Positions 8,046-16,555 are shown, counted from the first letter of the stretch. The stretch is 64,000 bases of DNA from Methylotenera sp. (GCA_013141075.1 JABFRQ010000005.1:372001-436000); one strand, 5' to 3'. Translations and numbers: made by a program. Notes: generated by a model from the letters alone, not told the origin.

Positions 8046-8322
8046 TGTCATTCTGACGTAGGTCAGCATGAGGCAGCGCAAAAGATCCTGAAACAAGTTC
8101 AGGATGACAAAATTGCTGTCATTCTGAGGTAGGTCAGAATCTCGTGACTAGTACGCTATAAGTGGCGCAAGCATGAGATCCTGAAACAAGTTCAGGATGA
8201 CAAAATTGCTGTCATTCTGACGTAGGTCAGAATCTCGTGACTAGTACGCTATAAGTGGCGCAAGCATGAGATCCTGAAACAAGTTCAGGATGACAAATCT
8301 ACTGAAACTAGTTCAGTACGAC
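8046..8322. repeat. Tandem composite repeats between ntrB and ntrC (93-bp period)
   Basis: A decayed copy from 8046 is followed by two near-identical units beginning at 8116 and 8209 (period 93). Each carries CTGTCATTCTGA, GTCAGAATCTCGTGACTAG, a spacer and the ATCCTGAA/TTCAGGAT hairpin. A last partial hairpin ends near 8322. It occupies essentially the whole ntrB-ntrC gap. Confidence 0.92.
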
Positions 8323-8329
8323 AGTGAGT

Positions 8330-9424
8330 TTATTGCTTAACCACCGCAGGTTTAATTGCAGAGGTTTCTATTGGTAATAAAATCGTAAAACAGGTGTTAC
8401 CTGGCGTGCTTTCGCATTCAATCATGCCGTGATGCTGCGTGACGAATGTTTGCGCAAGCGTTAAGCCTAGCCCTGTGCCGCCTTCACTGCCCGATACTAA
8501 TGGGTAAAAAATTCGGTCGCGAATATCAGCGGGTATGCCTGGGCCGTTATCGGTAATTTCAAGCTTAATGGCTACGCGGTAGCGTTTTCGCGCCAATGTA
8601 ACTTGGCGTTCCGCGCGAGTTTTAAACGTAATTTGGCTTGCAGCGGTGTTGTGTGTCTGCATGGCTTGCACTGCGTTGCGGGCAATGTTCAGCACGGCTT
8701 GTATGAGTTTTTCTCGGTCGCCGATTAGCTCTGGCAAGCTTAAATCGTAATCGCGCTTAATGAGTATGGCTTTGGGAGATTCTGCCAGCAATAAGCTGCG
8801 CACGCGTTCAAGTACTTCATGAATATTGGTTGGTTGGTATTTAGGCGCGCGGTGCGGTATAAGCAGCCTATCCATCAGCGATTGTAGGCGATCTGCTTCT
8901 TTAATAATCACTTGGGTATACTCACGCAAACTAGGTGATGGCAATTCGTGTTCAAGCAACTGCGCCGCGCCGCGCAGGCCGCCAAGTGGGTTGCGAATTT
9001 CATGGGCAAGATTACGTAATAACTCTGCATTGGCTTGTTGCTGAATGAGCATGCGCTCTTCACGGGCAATGCGAAGCTGCGCATCCATTTGCTGAAACTC
9101 TAAAATTAAGCTGGCATTGGGTGATTCAATAGGCGTAACCGTGCAAGTAACAGAAAACGACTGATGCCGATGCGTGCTAATGGCAAATTCATGCTCGCGG
9201 AAAGGGCTTTGCTGTTTGGTGGCATTGCTGATGGCGAGCATTAAAATTTCGCAATCAGGAAACACATCGGCAATATTCATGCCTGTGACATGCGTAGCGC
9301 TGAATGCAAAAATAATTTCAGCCGCAGGGTTTACGTAAACCACGCGACGATTATCTTCGAGCAGAATAATCGCAGTCGCTAAGTGTTCTAATCCTGCAAA
9401 GTAGTTGGGCGTTGGTTGCACCAT
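8330..9424 (-). CDS. glnL: Nitrogen regulation sensor histidine kinase NtrB (NR-II)
   Basis: 364 aa soluble two-component kinase/phosphatase that controls NtrC in response to PII. PAS domain at about 10-115, dimerisation/phosphoacceptor helix with H141 in NLAHEIRNPLGG, then the ATPase domain: N box ARNAVQAM, G1 box DNGPGIPADI, G2 box GTGLGLTLAQ. There is no transmembrane segment, as expected for NtrB. The length is usual for the family. It lies between a DUF4124 gene and ntrC, all on the minus strand. A terminator-like hairpin upstream (9502-9535) suggests it has its own promoter. Confidence 0.96.
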   Translation of the reverse strand: MVQPTPNYFAGLEHLATAIILLEDNRRVVYVNPAAEIIFAFSATHVTGMNIADVFPDCEILMLAISNATKQQSPFREHEFAISTHRHQSFSVTCTVTPIESPNASLILEFQQMDAQLRIAREERMLIQQQANAELLRNLAHEIRNPLGGLRGAAQLLEHELPSPSLREYTQVIIKEADRLQSLMDRLLIPHRAPKYQPTNIHEVLERVRSLLLAESPKAILIKRDYDLSLPELIGDREKLIQAVLNIARNAVQAMQTHNTAASQITFKTRAERQVTLARKRYRVAIKLEITDNGPGIPADIRDRIFYPLVSGSEGGTGLGLTLAQTFVTQHHGMIECESTPGNTCFTILLPIETSAIKPAVVKQ

Positions 9425-9501
9425 TTAATATAAGCCGTGTAATTTAAACCATAAGTAGTATTGAATGAAGTGTATTCAATGATAATACTATGATTAAAGC
9501 A

Positions 9502-9535
9502 AAAGTGAGGCCAACTTGTGCGTTGACCTCACTTT
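9502..9535 (-). terminator. Terminator-like hairpin between the DUF4124 gene and ntrB
   Basis: Stem AAAGTGAGG.CAAC / GTTG.CCTCACTTT, 14 bp with one G-T wobble and a six-base loop. T-rich on both sides, so it may act in both directions. Confidence 0.75.
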
Positions 9536-9562
9536 ATTTTCATTACCGCTTAAATAACGCTT

Positions 9563-10078
9563 TTAACGCAATGCATCGAGCTCTTTTTGCAATAGTTGAA
9601 TATTGTTTTCATGTGCGTCTACATCTGCTTGCAAGTTTTTCATTTTTTCTTGAAATTTAGGTACGTTGCGGAAGGTTTTTCCGTCCGCATGCCTCACCAT
9701 TTCAGGGTTAGCTTCGCCTTCAGCATAAGCCTTTTTGGCTTGCTCTAAGGCAGCTTTTTCAGAATCTAATTCAGCTTGCAAAATCTCTTTACGTTTGCCA
9801 TCGCGATTATTTTGCGTATCTTTATCAACCTTAGGAAAGCCTTCTGGCGTAGCTGTGCGCTTGTTTTCTTGGGTTTTAGGCTTGTTGGTATTTGTCTTTA
9901 AGCGGTCATTTGAAATGACATTGGCATCAGGGTCAAACTGTAGGCGAGTGGAATCTTTTGTTTTAATGTTTGAATAAGTCACGCGGCCATCAGCATCTAC
10001 GCGTTTGTAAATTTCGGCAAATGCGCTACTAGAAAATACTAGTGCAGCGAGTGATAATAAAATGTAAGTTTTTTTCAT
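9563..10078 (-). CDS. DUF4124 periplasmic protein with coiled coil
   Basis: 171 aa. Signal peptide (MKKTYILLSLAALVF..., cleavage near SSAFA|E) followed by the short DUF4124 beta motif EIYKRVDADGRVTYSN, a hydrophilic linker, and a C-terminal helical region (about 100-171) rich in heptads and charged residues, likely coiled coil. Function unknown. In betaproteobacteria such proteins frequently sit between glnA and ntrB, as here, but a role in nitrogen control has not been established. It has its own terminators on both sides. Confidence 0.85.
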   Translation of the reverse strand: MKKTYILLSLAALVFSSSAFAEIYKRVDADGRVTYSNIKTKDSTRLQFDPDANVISNDRLKTNTNKPKTQENKRTATPEGFPKVDKDTQNNRDGKRKEILQAELDSEKAALEQAKKAYAEGEANPEMVRHADGKTFRNVPKFQEKMKNLQADVDAHENNIQLLQKELDALR

Positions 10079-10166
10079 TGTAATAGTTTAGTAGAGTTAG
10101 CCAACTTAGGCAATGTGCTTAGGAAACGCATGATGCTGGCTGACGGTTGACCTAATACATAAATGC

Positions 10167-10192
10167 AAAAAGGGGCGAAAATCGCCCCTTTT
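10167..10192 (-). terminator. Rho-independent terminator after glnA
   Basis: Stem AAAAGGGGCGA / TCGCCCCTTTT with a short loop, followed on the minus strand by TTTTGCATTT. Confidence 0.88.
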
Positions 10193-10226
10193 ATTTAGCT
10201 TAATTTAAGCAATTAGCAAGACCAAA

Positions 10227-11636
10227 TTAGCAAGAATAGTACAAACCAAATTCAGCTGGGTGTGGTGTCATGCGTACTTTGTTAACTTCGTCCATTTTCA
10301 ATGCAATGTAAGCATCAATCCAGTCGTTAGTGAATACGCCACCTTTGGTTAAGAACTCGCGGTCAGCGTCTAATGCTTCTAGCGCTTGCTCTAGTGAAGA
10401 GCATACAGTTGGAATTGTTGCATCTTCTTCTGGAGAAAGATGGTACAAGTCTTTTGTAGCTGGCTCACCTGGGTGAATTTTGTTTTGAACGCCATCTAAA
10501 CCCGCCATTAACAAGGCTGAGAACGCCAAGTATGGGTTAGCAATTGGGTCTGGAAAACGCGCTTCAACACGGCGACCTTTGTCAGAATGCACAAAAGGAA
10601 TGCGGATAGAAGCTGAACGATTTTTAGCAGAATAAGCTAATTTAACAGGTGCTTCATAATGTGGCACTAGGCGTTTGTATGAGTTTGTGCCTGGGTTGGT
10701 AATTGCATTTAAAGCACGCGCATGTTTAATAATGCCGCCAATGTAGTAAAGCGCGAACTCGCTTAAGCCAGCATAGCCGTTACCTGCGAACAAGTTTTTG
10801 CCATCTTTCCAAACTGATTGGTGCACGTGCATGCCGCTGCCGTTATCGCCAGCGAATGGTTTTGGCATAAATGTCGCTGTTTTACCATAAGCGTGAGCAG
10901 TGTTTAAAATTACGTATTTTTGAATTTGAGTCCAGTCCGCACGTTGCGTTAAGGTACTGAATCTTGTACCAATTTCACATTGGCCAGCCGTTGCCACTTC
11001 ATGGTGATGCACTTCAACAGGCACGCCCATGGCTTCTAAAGTCATGCACATTGCTGAGCGGATGTCATGCAATGAATCGACTGGAGGAACTGGGAAATAG
11101 CCGCCTTTAACACCTGGACGGTGGCCAGTATTGCCGCCTTCAAATTTCTCGCCAGATGACCAAGCGCCTTCTTCTGAGTTAATGCGCACTGAGCTACCAT
11201 TCATTGAAACATCCCATTGAATGCTATCAAAAATGAAGAATTCTGGCTCTGGGCCAAAGTAAGCAGTGTCGCCTAAACCAGTTGATTTTAAGTAAGCTTC
11301 AGCACGTTTAGCTAAGCTGCGTGGGTCACGCTCGTAACCTTTGCCATCAGTTGGGTCTACCACGTCACATGTCAATACAAGTGTTGGCTCGTCCATGAAT
11401 GGGTCAATATTGGCTGTTGATGCATCTGGCATCAATTGCATATCTGAGGCTTGAATGCCTTTCCAGCCTGCGATTGAAGAACCGTCAAACGCGTGGCCTT
11501 CAGTGAATTTAGCTTCATCAAAGTGAGAAACTGGCACAGTAACGTGTTGCTCTTTACCGCGCGTATCAGTAAAACGAAAATCGACAAACTTGATGTCGTT
11601 ATCTTTTACCATCTTCATTACTTTTGCAACTGACAT
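10227..11636 (-). CDS. glnA: Glutamine synthetase type I
   Basis: 469 aa dodecameric GSI-beta enzyme converting glutamate, ammonia and ATP to glutamine. Signature motifs: FDGSSIAGW (N-terminal beta-grasp), FGPEPEFF (metal/glutamate), [12 protein letters not shown] (ATP loop), NRSASIRIP, and the adenylylation Tyr398 in [10 protein letters not shown], so activity is likely controlled by GlnE. AGGAG lies six bases before the ATG. Transcription is probably driven from a sigma-54 promoter at 11721-11736 with NtrC sites further upstream. It heads the minus-strand block glnA - DUF4124 - ntrB - ntrC. Confidence 0.98.
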   Translation of the reverse strand: MSVAKVMKMVKDNDIKFVDFRFTDTRGKEQHVTVPVSHFDEAKFTEGHAFDGSSIAGWKGIQASDMQLMPDASTANIDPFMDEPTLVLTCDVVDPTDGKGYERDPRSLAKRAEAYLKSTGLGDTAYFGPEPEFFIFDSIQWDVSMNGSSVRINSEEGAWSSGEKFEGGNTGHRPGVKGGYFPVPPVDSLHDIRSAMCMTLEAMGVPVEVHHHEVATAGQCEIGTRFSTLTQRADWTQIQKYVILNTAHAYGKTATFMPKPFAGDNGSGMHVHQSVWKDGKNLFAGNGYAGLSEFALYYIGGIIKHARALNAITNPGTNSYKRLVPHYEAPVKLAYSAKNRSASIRIPFVHSDKGRRVEARFPDPIANPYLAFSALLMAGLDGVQNKIHPGEPATKDLYHLSPEEDATIPTVCSSLEQALEALDADREFLTKGGVFTNDWIDAYIALKMDEVNKVRMTPHPAEFGLYYSC

Positions 11637-11720
11637 TGCTTATCTCCTAAAATTTAAATTTCATACTTAAAAAATGCGAAACTGGTGATAGATTTTGAAT
11701 AGGTTTAACCCAGTCATTTT

Positions 11721-11736
11721 AGCAGGAAGTGTGCCA
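11721..11736 (-). promoter_or_regulatory. Sigma-54 (-24/-12) promoter of glnA
   Basis: Minus-strand TGGCACACTTCCTGCT matches TGGCAC-N5-TTGCW with one mismatch and has the invariant GG and GC separated by exactly 10 bases. It lies about 85 bases upstream of the glnA ATG. Confidence 0.85.
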
Positions 11737-11795
11737 GCTCAAAATAGCAAAAATTGCCTTTATGGCATTCATTTAGCAAATAACTGAAAAATATC

Positions 11796-11814
11796 ACGCA
11801 CAACAATTGGGCGT
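11796..11814. promoter_or_regulatory. NtrC binding site 2 (weaker)
   Basis: GCAC-N7-GGGC (11798-11812) matches seven of eight positions of GCAC-N7-GTGC. Its centre is 30 bp (about three helical turns) from the stronger site and roughly 95 bp upstream of the expected glnA transcription start. Confidence 0.6.
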
Positions 11815-11825
11815 TAGTGTAAAAA

Positions 11826-11844
11826 GCGCACTGTTTTGGTGCTC
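11826..11844. promoter_or_regulatory. NtrC binding site 1
   Basis: GCAC-N7-GTGC (11828-11842), the inverted repeat typical of NtrC enhancer sites. Its centre is roughly 125 bp upstream of the expected glnA start, close to the layout of the enterobacterial glnAp2 enhancer (two sites about three turns apart, near -108 and -140). Confidence 0.75.
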
Positions 11845-11879
11845 AAAAGGTTGAGCATATAAATTGTTGTTTTTCGCGC

Positions 11880-11885
11880 TATAAT
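11880..11885 (+). promoter_or_regulatory. -10 element upstream of aroE
   Basis: Perfect TATAAT preceded by GC, 25 bases before the aroE ATG. No convincing -35 is visible. Similar TATAAT boxes precede the FmdB gene (24365) and the PsiE-like gene (near 50920). Confidence 0.5.
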
Positions 11886-11910
11886 TTGCGGCAATTAACG
11901 CAAAGGTGTT

Positions 11911-12747
11911 ATGAATAATCCGCAAATAAATCAAGTTGACCGCTACGCCGTGATTGGCAACCCAATCGCGCATAGTAAATCGCCATTCATACATGAAGCG
12001 TTTGCCAAACAAACCAATCAGCAAATAAGTTATGAGCGCGTATTAGCGCCGCTAGATGGCTTTGATGCGACTGTTCAAAACCTAATTACGCAAGGCTATA
12101 AAGGCGCAAATGTCACTGTGCCTTTTAAGCTTGAGGCGTTTGCTATGTGTGACAACTTAAGCGAACGTGCACATGCCGCAGGTGCGGTGAATACTTTGAT
12201 TTTTGAAAATAATAAAATCAGTGGTGATAATACCGATGGTGCAGGTTTAGTTAATGACATCAAACACAATTTAGCACATGCCCTGCAAGGCGCACGGATA
12301 TTGCTTCTGGGGGCAGGTGGTGCAGCACAGGGCGTGTTATTACCTTTAATTTCAGCCCAAGCTGCAAGCATTGTGATTGCAAACCGTAGCTTAGAAAAAG
12401 CGCATTTTATGGCACAAAAATTTGCTATACAAAATAGCATTTGTAATATTACGGTTAGCACCTTTGAAAATTTGCAAAATCAATTTGATGTGATTATCAA
12501 CGCGACTTCTATCGGGTTGAGCGATTCTGTTTTGCCGATTCCTAACACGATTTTTGCTAAAAATTGCTTAGCTTACGACATGATGTATGGGCGCGAAACC
12601 CCATTTATGCAGCAAGCCAAAGCTAATGGCGCGCAAGTTGCAGATGGCTTAGGCATGCTGGTTGAGCAAGCGGCTGAAGCGTTTTATTTATGGCGCGGTG
12701 TGCGCCCACAAACCGCGCCAGTCATTAACATGCTACGAGCTTTATAA
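11911..12747 (+). CDS. aroE: Shikimate dehydrogenase
   Basis: 278 aa NADP-dependent reduction of 3-dehydroshikimate to shikimate. N-terminal substrate domain with [10 protein letters not shown] (shikimate-binding serines) and the catalytic Lys in [10 protein letters not shown]. Rossmann part with GAGGAAQGV, the NRS dinucleotide-phosphate motif (ANRSLEKA), and INATSIGL. C-terminal [14 protein letters not shown] is conserved. AAAGGTG precedes the ATG. The stop codon is immediately followed by the mtgA start, an operon pairing common in betaproteobacteria. Divergent from glnA. Confidence 0.97.
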   Translation: MNNPQINQVDRYAVIGNPIAHSKSPFIHEAFAKQTNQQISYERVLAPLDGFDATVQNLITQGYKGANVTVPFKLEAFAMCDNLSERAHAAGAVNTLIFENNKISGDNTDGAGLVNDIKHNLAHALQGARILLLGAGGAAQGVLLPLISAQAASIVIANRSLEKAHFMAQKFAIQNSICNITVSTFENLQNQFDVIINATSIGLSDSVLPIPNTIFAKNCLAYDMMYGRETPFMQQAKANGAQVADGLGMLVEQAAEAFYLWRGVRPQTAPVINMLRAL

Positions 12748-13482
12748 ATGCGCCGTTGGTTGTTAAATAAGCACGAGAGTAGCCAGCCTTTAACTGTAAA
12801 AGGCATTTTTGCGCGCCTTTTTGTGGTGTTGCTGATGTGGATTTTGCTGTACCAGCTTTGGATTTTTTTACACATTTGTTGGTGGATTAAATTCAACCCA
12901 TCCACCAGCGCATTTATGGAAGACCGCCTGGAGATTATTCAAGAAACCAAGCCAGAAGCCGAGCTTAAATACAAATGGGTGAATTATTCACAAATTTCTA
13001 ACAACCTAAAACGTGCTGTGATTGCCAGCGAAGATGCAAAATTTAGCGACCACGATGGCTTTGATTGGGAAGGCATTGAAAAAGCGTTTGATAAAAACTT
13101 AAAAAAAGGCAAAATCGTCGCAGGCGGCTCAACCATTAGCCAGCAGCTTGCAAAAAACCTATTTTTAAGCAGCAAACGCACGCCGTGGCGCAAGGGCGAA
13201 GAAGCGATTATCACCGTGATGCTAGAAAAAATGCTGAGCAAACAGCGCATTTTAGAAATTTACTTAAACGTAATTGAGTGGGGCAATGGCATATTTGGCG
13301 CAGAGGCAGCCTCGCGCCATTATTTCAAAGTGAGTGCTGGTAAATTATCCACCACACAAGCGGCAAAACTCGCCGCCATGATACCCAACCCACGCTTTTA
13401 TGACGCGCATAAATCCACAAAATACTTAAACCGCAGAACAGCCGTGATACAAGCTAGAATGCGCTTTGCAGAGCTACCTTAA
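12748..13482 (+). CDS. mtgA: Monofunctional biosynthetic peptidoglycan transglycosylase
   Basis: 244 aa GT51 glycosyltransferase that polymerises lipid II glycan chains. One N-terminal transmembrane helix (about 25-47) anchors it in the inner membrane. Conserved motifs: AVIASEDAKFSDHDGFD (catalytic Glu), GGSTISQQLAKNL, EKMLSKQRILEIYLN and IEWGNGIFGAEAA. It starts one base after the aroE stop and is probably translated from the same mRNA. No transpeptidase domain, as expected. Confidence 0.96.
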   Translation: MRRWLLNKHESSQPLTVKGIFARLFVVLLMWILLYQLWIFLHICWWIKFNPSTSAFMEDRLEIIQETKPEAELKYKWVNYSQISNNLKRAVIASEDAKFSDHDGFDWEGIEKAFDKNLKKGKIVAGGSTISQQLAKNLFLSSKRTPWRKGEEAIITVMLEKMLSKQRILEIYLNVIEWGNGIFGAEAASRHYFKVSAGKLSTTQAAKLAAMIPNPRFYDAHKSTKYLNRRTAVIQARMRFAELP

Positions 13483-13491
13483 ATATAAAAC

Positions 13492-13533
13492 AGATGCTCT
13501 GCGAGCCAATATCCATGCGGTCTGCAGGGCGCT
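13492..13533. repeat. Family E hairpin (CTCTGCGAGCC ... GGTCTGCAGGGC)
   Basis: Imperfect relative of the 6037 hairpin with the CAATATCCATGCGG core. It lies between the convergent mtgA and alkylation-repair genes and touches the stop codon of the latter, so it may serve both as a terminator. Confidence 0.75.
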
Positions 13534-14247
13534 TCATTTCGCGCCATACAAGCTTCTAGGGTAATTTAGCATCGCTACATTTGTGCTTTCAAGCTCTTTT
13601 AGTGCATCTTTTGCTACCCATTTTGCAGATTTATTTTCTAATTGCAACATTTGATGGGCGGTTTCTATAGCGGCTAAACGTAAGTCAGGGTTGCGCTTGC
13701 CCACTTGCCGCAAAGCCCAGTTAATGGCTTTACTCACGTATTTTCTGTCGTCACGTGCTTCGCGCAACATAATTGGGAAAAACGATAAAAATACTGTATT
13801 TGCAGCGTTTTTATGTGAAAAACCGTACGCAGCCATAATCACAAAACCAGCACGTTTTACAAATTCAGCATCGCTACTAGCCCATTCTAATGCCTTGGCA
13901 AGCGCGAATTGACTGGGTGCAAACAAACCCATGCAAAATGAATCGCAAATTTCCCAATTTTCAAAGGTGTTTACCCAAGCATCCATTTGGTGTTCTGTTA
14001 AGTGTTTAGGATGATAAATTTTGCTACACAAAAGCCGCGCTTCATAAATGCCAGTATCAAATAATTGCACGGCTAAAGCATCATCGTAGCCAATGCTTTT
14101 GGCTAGAATTTTGAGGTCTTTTTGGTAAACACCAAGCGCGTTATTGGCAATAATGCCAAATTTTTTCGTCTTGGTTTTTATAACATCAGAATTACCTAGT
14201 TGTTTTAGCTCGGCAATCAGTTGCTCTAGTGATAGTTTTAGATTCAT
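13534..14247 (-). CDS. DNA alkylation repair protein (AlkD-like, HEAT-repeat)
   Basis: 237 aa all-helical protein of the COG4912 family, related to AlkC/AlkD DNA glycosylases that remove alkylated bases without base flipping. Signature helices: the FENWEICDSFC segment, W..S.AEFVKRAGFV, and RKYVSKAINWALRQVGKRN, which carries the conserved Trp/Arg positions. It starts four bases after the upstream AraC-type gene stop, so the two form an operon. Substrate (N3/N7 alkylpurines) is inferred from family. Confidence 0.85.
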   Translation of the reverse strand: MNLKLSLEQLIAELKQLGNSDVIKTKTKKFGIIANNALGVYQKDLKILAKSIGYDDALAVQLFDTGIYEARLLCSKIYHPKHLTEHQMDAWVNTFENWEICDSFCMGLFAPSQFALAKALEWASSDAEFVKRAGFVIMAAYGFSHKNAANTVFLSFFPIMLREARDDRKYVSKAINWALRQVGKRNPDLRLAAIETAHQMLQLENKSAKWVAKDALKELESTNVAMLNYPRSLYGAK

Positions 14248-14251
14248 AAAA

Positions 14252-15103
14252 CTATTTTAACGGCATGTGAATTTCCGTCAACAAGTCTACAGGTGCGGCG
14301 TTCATTGGTGTATTGAGATACGCTTCAAACGCTGGCGCATCGCGTAATTCTTTACCAGATTGCAGCAACCAAGTACCAAAAAGCCAAGTATAGGCTGCTT
14401 GCAAGCCAGCATAAGGTCCTTTGTAAAGTAGCACCGCGTATTGCCCACCAGCAATGGTGATGCGTTCAAACGGTGCGTCAAGCGTGCAAGGTTTGTTGAC
14501 AGTAAAGCAAGCGCGTGAGCGGAGTGCCTTTTCGGCGACTGTGGCTGGGTCATCATAATAAACGCCCATCATTTTTGTGTTGACATCAATTAAATTGCGT
14601 GCGCCCAGCCAATTGCCAAGTTGGTCAAATGCTTGGCCAATTTGTAGATACGCGCCACTATGTTTCATGCTTACAACTTCTACTTCTGGAGTGTTTTTGA
14701 TGGTCACTTCATACATGGTAATGCTCCTTAGCTTATGTTGGTTTTGATACTGCGCATGGCTACCATGCTTGCGGTAACGGGCAGGTGGCATGCCGTAAAC
14801 TTCATTAAAAGTGCGTGTGAACGATTGAATATTTTTGTAACCAGCTTGCTTTGAAATAGCGGCGATGCTTAAGCTAGTTTGTGCCAGCGCATTCGCTGCA
14901 CGATGCAAACGCAAGTGCTGCACTGTGGTGAACATAGTTTCACCCCGAGCCGCGCGATAAATACGATGAAAATGATAAGGTGAAAGAAACGCAATTTCAG
15001 CCATCTTAGTTAAATCTAACTCATCATCAAGATGTGCGTAAATATACGCAGTTACGCGGTTTAAGCGCTCTTCGTAGTTAATCCAATCAGCGGGCTTTGG
15101 CAT
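14252..15103 (-). CDS. AraC-family regulator with GyrI-like effector domain
   Basis: 283 aa from MPKPADW; an in-frame ATG 42 bases upstream would add 14 atypical residues. N-terminal double helix-turn-helix (about 10-110, with LDLTKMAEIAFLSPYHFHRIY and SIAAISKQAGYKNIQSFTRTF) followed by a GyrI-like small-molecule-binding domain (about 130-283). This is the architecture of Rob-type regulators. Directly upstream of, and transcribed with, the DNA-alkylation-repair gene. It may therefore regulate a repair or drug response, but there is no Ada-type methyl-acceptor Cys cluster. Confidence 0.88.
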   Translation of the reverse strand: MPKPADWINYEERLNRVTAYIYAHLDDELDLTKMAEIAFLSPYHFHRIYRAARGETMFTTVQHLRLHRAANALAQTSLSIAAISKQAGYKNIQSFTRTFNEVYGMPPARYRKHGSHAQYQNQHKLRSITMYEVTIKNTPEVEVVSMKHSGAYLQIGQAFDQLGNWLGARNLIDVNTKMMGVYYDDPATVAEKALRSRACFTVNKPCTLDAPFERITIAGGQYAVLLYKGPYAGLQAAYTWLFGTWLLQSGKELRDAPAFEAYLNTPMNAAPVDLLTEIHMPLK

Positions 15104-15180
15104 GTGAATTTGCTTTATCAATATTGTGATAAAACAATAGCACAACTTGATTTAACAAATCTTGCGGAGTTTCGCGTGCG

Positions 15181-16161
15181 TTAAAGTAACGTTGAAAGAT
15201 GCTGCCCAAGTGTTTGGGTGTTGACGAATGTCATGCCATACATAGCGCTCAGGCCTTTTGCTTGATCTAGGTCGATATCGGCAATGCAAAGAATGAAATA
15301 TTTTTGTTCAATATTTAAGCGTTTTCGTAGTGACACATATTTATCGAGATCTTGCCTAAAATCCCCAGTTTTACATTCAATATAAATGGGTTGCGTATTG
15401 TTGATGAGAAAAAATACATCCAACTCTCTCTTTTCGTTAGGCGAATATGTGAATGTCATATTTCGCGCGCAAGCAAACGCTACTTTGCGCTCTTGGCATA
15501 TTCTTAAACCTATCATCAGCGCATACCATTCGAGCCAATCACCCGCAAAAAAACGTCTTACGCTAGGCGCATTTTGTAATACAACGCGAATGTTTTGTTC
15601 TTTTTTATTGCTAATGCAACGTGCGATGAGAGAATGGTCATATAGTTTCTGAATAAACGCTTCAAGTGCTTTAGCATCTTCTTTAGTTTTTTTATCTAAA
15701 TGGATGAGGTTACTGCTGTATTCTTTTTGTTGAGCATAGCGAATGCGCTCACACACTTCACCTAGTAGCTCATAGTCTGAGCCGATGGCAACCGCGGCTT
15801 CGTCAAAAAAACCAGTGGTATCAACTGCATCATGGTTGGCGGTGGCGACCATATTTTTGGTCTTAAACCATTCAACAATGGGCTTATGTTGTAAGGCCGA
15901 ACTTAATAAATCTGAATTATGAATATCAAAATTTTCACTAGATTGTGATGATTCAATTGCCGCTGATGCTGTAGCGGCTGGGAGTAACTGCTTTAACTCT
16001 TTGCGCTGAGCAAAATAAAGGTCTGAAAGTTTTTTAATGAAAAAGATCGTGTCGTAAACCAGTGCTGATGTACCACACTGAACGCAGGCTTGGCGCGTTT
16101 CAACCAACTCGCGCTCATGCTCTGAAATTGTTCCACACTTATTACACCGTGAGATGGCCAT
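15181..16161 (-). CDS. Zinc-ribbon plus PD-(D/E)XK nuclease-like protein (Card1/DUF1887-like C terminus)
   Basis: 326 aa. N terminus is a zinc ribbon with C6-x2-C9 and C26-x2-C29. The middle (about 60-210) is helical and unassigned. The C-terminal domain carries WLEWYALM and RELDVFFLINNTQPIYIECK, giving D248 and E262-C-K264, the core of a PD-(D/E)XK nuclease, followed by strands and a short DUF1887-like tail. Card1/Can2-type nucleases share this C-terminal organisation but use a CARF domain instead of a zinc ribbon. Stand-alone; no CRISPR genes nearby. Possibly a nucleic-acid sensor/nuclease in defence or repair; function unknown. Confidence 0.65.
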   Translation of the reverse strand: MAISRCNKCGTISEHERELVETRQACVQCGTSALVYDTIFFIKKLSDLYFAQRKELKQLLPAATASAAIESSQSSENFDIHNSDLLSSALQHKPIVEWFKTKNMVATANHDAVDTTGFFDEAAVAIGSDYELLGEVCERIRYAQQKEYSSNLIHLDKKTKEDAKALEAFIQKLYDHSLIARCISNKKEQNIRVVLQNAPSVRRFFAGDWLEWYALMIGLRICQERKVAFACARNMTFTYSPNEKRELDVFFLINNTQPIYIECKTGDFRQDLDKYVSLRKRLNIEQKYFILCIADIDLDQAKGLSAMYGMTFVNTQTLGQHLSTLL

Positions 16162-16222
16162 GGTTGTTGAGCCCGTTATTAAAATTACAGTTTAGCATTA
16201 TATTTTGCTGCTTAACTTAAAC

Positions 16223-16447
16223 TCAATCTGTTAGCGACTCAACAATTTTTCTAACCACAGGCGCAATCACTAAAATGCCAGGGAAGGCGATTGGCCAAGC
16301 CAGCACAAAAGAGTGAAGCCATTGTGCGATAAAGTTTGGCGTAAAGCCAAGGTGAATGGCGGTAAGCACGCCCGACATGAGCAATGCCATGAGTATCGAC
16401 ATCAATAGTGCGAAGAGTAAGTTGGTGTATTTTTTGTTGAATTTCAT
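16223..16447 (-). CDS. DUF2798 small membrane protein
   Basis: 74 aa from MKFNKKYT; a TTG start at 16462 would add five residues. Two transmembrane helices (about 8-30 and 42-65) with the family pattern LLFALLMSILMALLMS and WPIAFPGILVIAPVVRKIV. Function unknown. Transcribed from the same strand as the nuclease-like gene downstream. Confidence 0.85.
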   Translation of the reverse strand: MKFNKKYTNLLFALLMSILMALLMSGVLTAIHLGFTPNFIAQWLHSFVLAWPIAFPGILVIAPVVRKIVESLTD

Positions 16448-16488
16448 GGTCAGTTCTTTCAATAGTTATTTTTTAGCTCGTCATTCTC

Positions 16489-16555
16489 GCATACGACTTT
16501 TCAAGCGCTTTAGCGCTTAGAAAATCGGAGTGCCTGTGGTGCGAACGCGGGAATC
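16489..16555. repeat. GTCATTCTCG...CGGGAATCCA dispersed repeat (family D)
   Basis: Begins GTCATTCTCGC and ends GCGGGAATCCA with an internal hairpin (AAGCGCTTTAGCGCTT). Related copies, shorter, lie at 62483-62510 and 63889-63915. Confidence 0.7.

Noticed and set aside
13691-13912. Plus-strand frame opposite the alkylation repair gene
   Set aside because: Shadow frame; no start signal and the minus-strand gene has full family similarity.
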